From a virus, in the IMG/VR virus record IMGVR_UViG_3300040811_001901, positions 1 through 53,249 of that record: a stretch of 53,249 nucleotides of DNA. One strand, 5' to 3'. Numbering within the stretch: position 1 is the stretch's first letter; each line of letters starts with the position of its first letter. Position numbers and translations under genes: made by a program. This document shows positions 52,441 through 53,249 of this stretch, one piece after another. Under the pieces are notes generated by a model. The model made no database searches. It worked only from the letters and a program-made list of their open reading frames with translations, and had not been told where the DNA came from.

Positions 52441-52979
52441 TATTCTACAGCCACATATGCTTTCATTACTTGAGGAATACTCTCTAAGCCATAGTACACT
52501 CCCCAAAGCCATACATCTGGCTCTACTTCAAGAGGTACAGGAAAAGTAATATTATTAGACTCAGCATATTGTTTTGCTTCTTGAATAGAAGTTGCAAAAT
52601 AATAATCTACTCCTACAAGCTCTCCTAGATTGTTGTGGGTAAGTGTTTTTGCATCATAAGTTCCAATGTAAGAACTATCTTCTGTTTTATATAACCTTTC
52701 TTGAGTTACTAGGTCAATTTTTATACCATAAACTGTTGTTGAGCCTTCTAAAGGTGTAATAGGAGATTCACCTAAAAGATATACACTTAAAGTCTGATTA
52801 TTATAAAGTTTATAGGGAGCTGTAGACCCTGTCCAAAGAACAGGACTATCAAAGGTACGCCCTTCTAATAAATCTGCTGATTGCGAGGCGGACTTATCAA
52901 TACGAACGATTTGATTATTTGAATACACATGGTCTATAAAATGACCACTTGTATATCTTGTCATTGAATCCCAGCCCAT
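52440..52979 (-). CDS. Unknown protein of the adhesin set (179 aa)
   Basis: A 179-aa protein (MGWDSMTRYTSGHFIDHVYS, DLLEGRTFDSPVLWTGSTAP, TTVYGIKIDLVTQERLYKTE, NITFPVPLEVEPDVWLWGVY). Beta-rich, no membrane segment, no known motif. It begins the right adhesin set and shares a TAATG overlap with the large adhesin. A Met at position 6 (MTRYTSGHF) is a possible alternative start. Function unknown; a virion attachment protein is plausible by context. Confidence 0.6.
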   Translation of the reverse strand: MGWDSMTRYTSGHFIDHVYSNNQIVRIDKSASQSADLLEGRTFDSPVLWTGSTAPYKLYNNQTLSVYLLGESPITPLEGSTTVYGIKIDLVTQERLYKTEDSSYIGTYDAKTLTHNNLGELVGVDYYFATSIQEAKQYAESNNITFPVPLEVEPDVWLWGVYYGLESIPQVMKAYVAVE

Positions 52980-52982
52980 CTT

Positions 52983-53249
52983 TTAGCCCCACTGATTCGC
53001 CATAGCTAAAGCGATGCCCATATAAGTTAATGAACGTTCTTTTGCGCGGTTAGGGGTGTTTGGTGTGTTGTCCCTACCACAATCATATTGATTAGCCCAC
53101 CTCTGATACTTGCGACCAGAAGGAGACTCGATTATTCGTGGTGGAATCTCATCGGTAGGTTCAAGTTTAGCCAAGCCCCTCATCCATAGCCCTGTCTTTT
53201 TGCTAGCATCATCTCCAAACATATAGGGATGAATATATTGGGGCTTGGG
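52983..53249 (-). CDS. C-terminus of a DNA-methyltransferase-like protein (partial)
   Basis: The frame continues through the right edge: before Met at 53222 the codons read PKPQYIHPY. The visible 88 residues, with HPYMFGDDASKKTGLWMRGL, AKLEPTDEIPPR, and the end RSLTYMGIALAMANQWG, match the C-terminal pattern (IxPxxFGxxxxKxTxLWxxGLxxLxPT ... TFxGIAxAMAxQWG) of a common phage/bacterial protein often annotated as DNA cytosine methyltransferase-like. The catalytic part is outside the window. It may modify phage DNA against host restriction. The gene is 3 bases from the 179-aa gene. Confidence 0.7.
   Translation of the reverse strand, partial: PKPQYIHPYMFGDDASKKTGLWMRGLAKLEPTDEIPPRIIESPSGRKYQRWANQYDCGRDNTPNTPNRAKERSLTYMGIALAMANQWG

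Noticed and set aside
50161-52512. Longer start of the large adhesin at 52512
   Set aside because: The extra 24 residues overlap the previous gene and lack a ribosome site; the TAATG start at 52440 fits the neighbours better.
1-53249. tRNA genes, integrase, repressor and attachment sites
   Set aside because: None seen by reading the gene products and gaps; short tRNA-like elements cannot be ruled out without a covariance search.

Overview
The window is one continuous stretch of a tailed double-stranded DNA phage of the siphovirus type. A complete head and tail region in the gene order of phage lambda/HK97 is visible on the minus strand: small terminase, large terminase, HNH nuclease, portal, protease-capsid, connectors, tail tube, a G/GT frameshift pair, tape measure, and the tip proteins M, L, K, I and J. 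No tail sheath, integrase, repressor, tRNA or host gene is visible. The host is probably a Gram-negative bacterium: the tail tip is lambda-like and four promoters match the sigma-70 consensus. The conserved short proteins resemble those of marine phages, but the host cannot be named from sequence alone.

Left block, about 1-4800, plus strand: a compact, overlapping nucleotide-metabolism operon. It holds a PD-(D/E)XK nuclease, a FEN-like 5'-3' exonuclease, class I ribonucleotide reductase large subunit (no ATP-cone), glutaredoxin and ribonucleotide reductase small subunit, plus short conserved phage proteins. It ends at a strong terminator (4783-4805) where it meets the minus-strand genes head-on.

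Fiber block, about 4825-18400, minus strand: three fibers with S74 self-cleaving chaperone tails (one with a collagen-like shaft), a Gly-rich adhesin, a tail-fiber assembly chaperone, one fiber without S74, and several fiber or baseplate proteins sharing short repeated motifs. Tail block, 18457-36743: giant J (2797 aa), I, K, L, M, tape measure (1329 aa), G/GT, tail tube and tail terminator. Head block, 36743-43975: connectors, a fused prohead protease-scaffold-capsid gene with a strong internal start, portal, HNH and TerL.

Right block, 43985-53249, minus strand: two small membrane proteins, four very basic small proteins in overlapping order, small virion-type genes, another fiber, a coiled-coil membrane protein, TerS, then a second adhesin set (tail-fiber chaperone, two virion proteins including one with a Calx-beta-like repeat, one unknown). 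It ends in the C-terminus of a DNA-methyltransferase-like protein cut by the window edge. TerS and TerL are thus 4.4 kb apart with a fiber gene between them.

Minus-strand transcription appears to be driven by four closely related promoters at 18410-18438, 34532-34560, 42620-42648 and 48869-48897. Each has TTGACA, a 17-base spacer, TATAAT or TAGAAT, and an A-rich upstream element with a CCA box. The most interesting signals are: (1) a -1 frameshift site (A AAT TTT) followed by a perfect 9-bp hairpin, giving a G/GT pair; (2) an internal Shine-Dalgarno and ATG inside the protease-capsid fusion; (3) the promoter family; (4) fiber genes with conserved flanks and divergent tips; (5) the basic-protein and EF-hand membrane-protein cluster.
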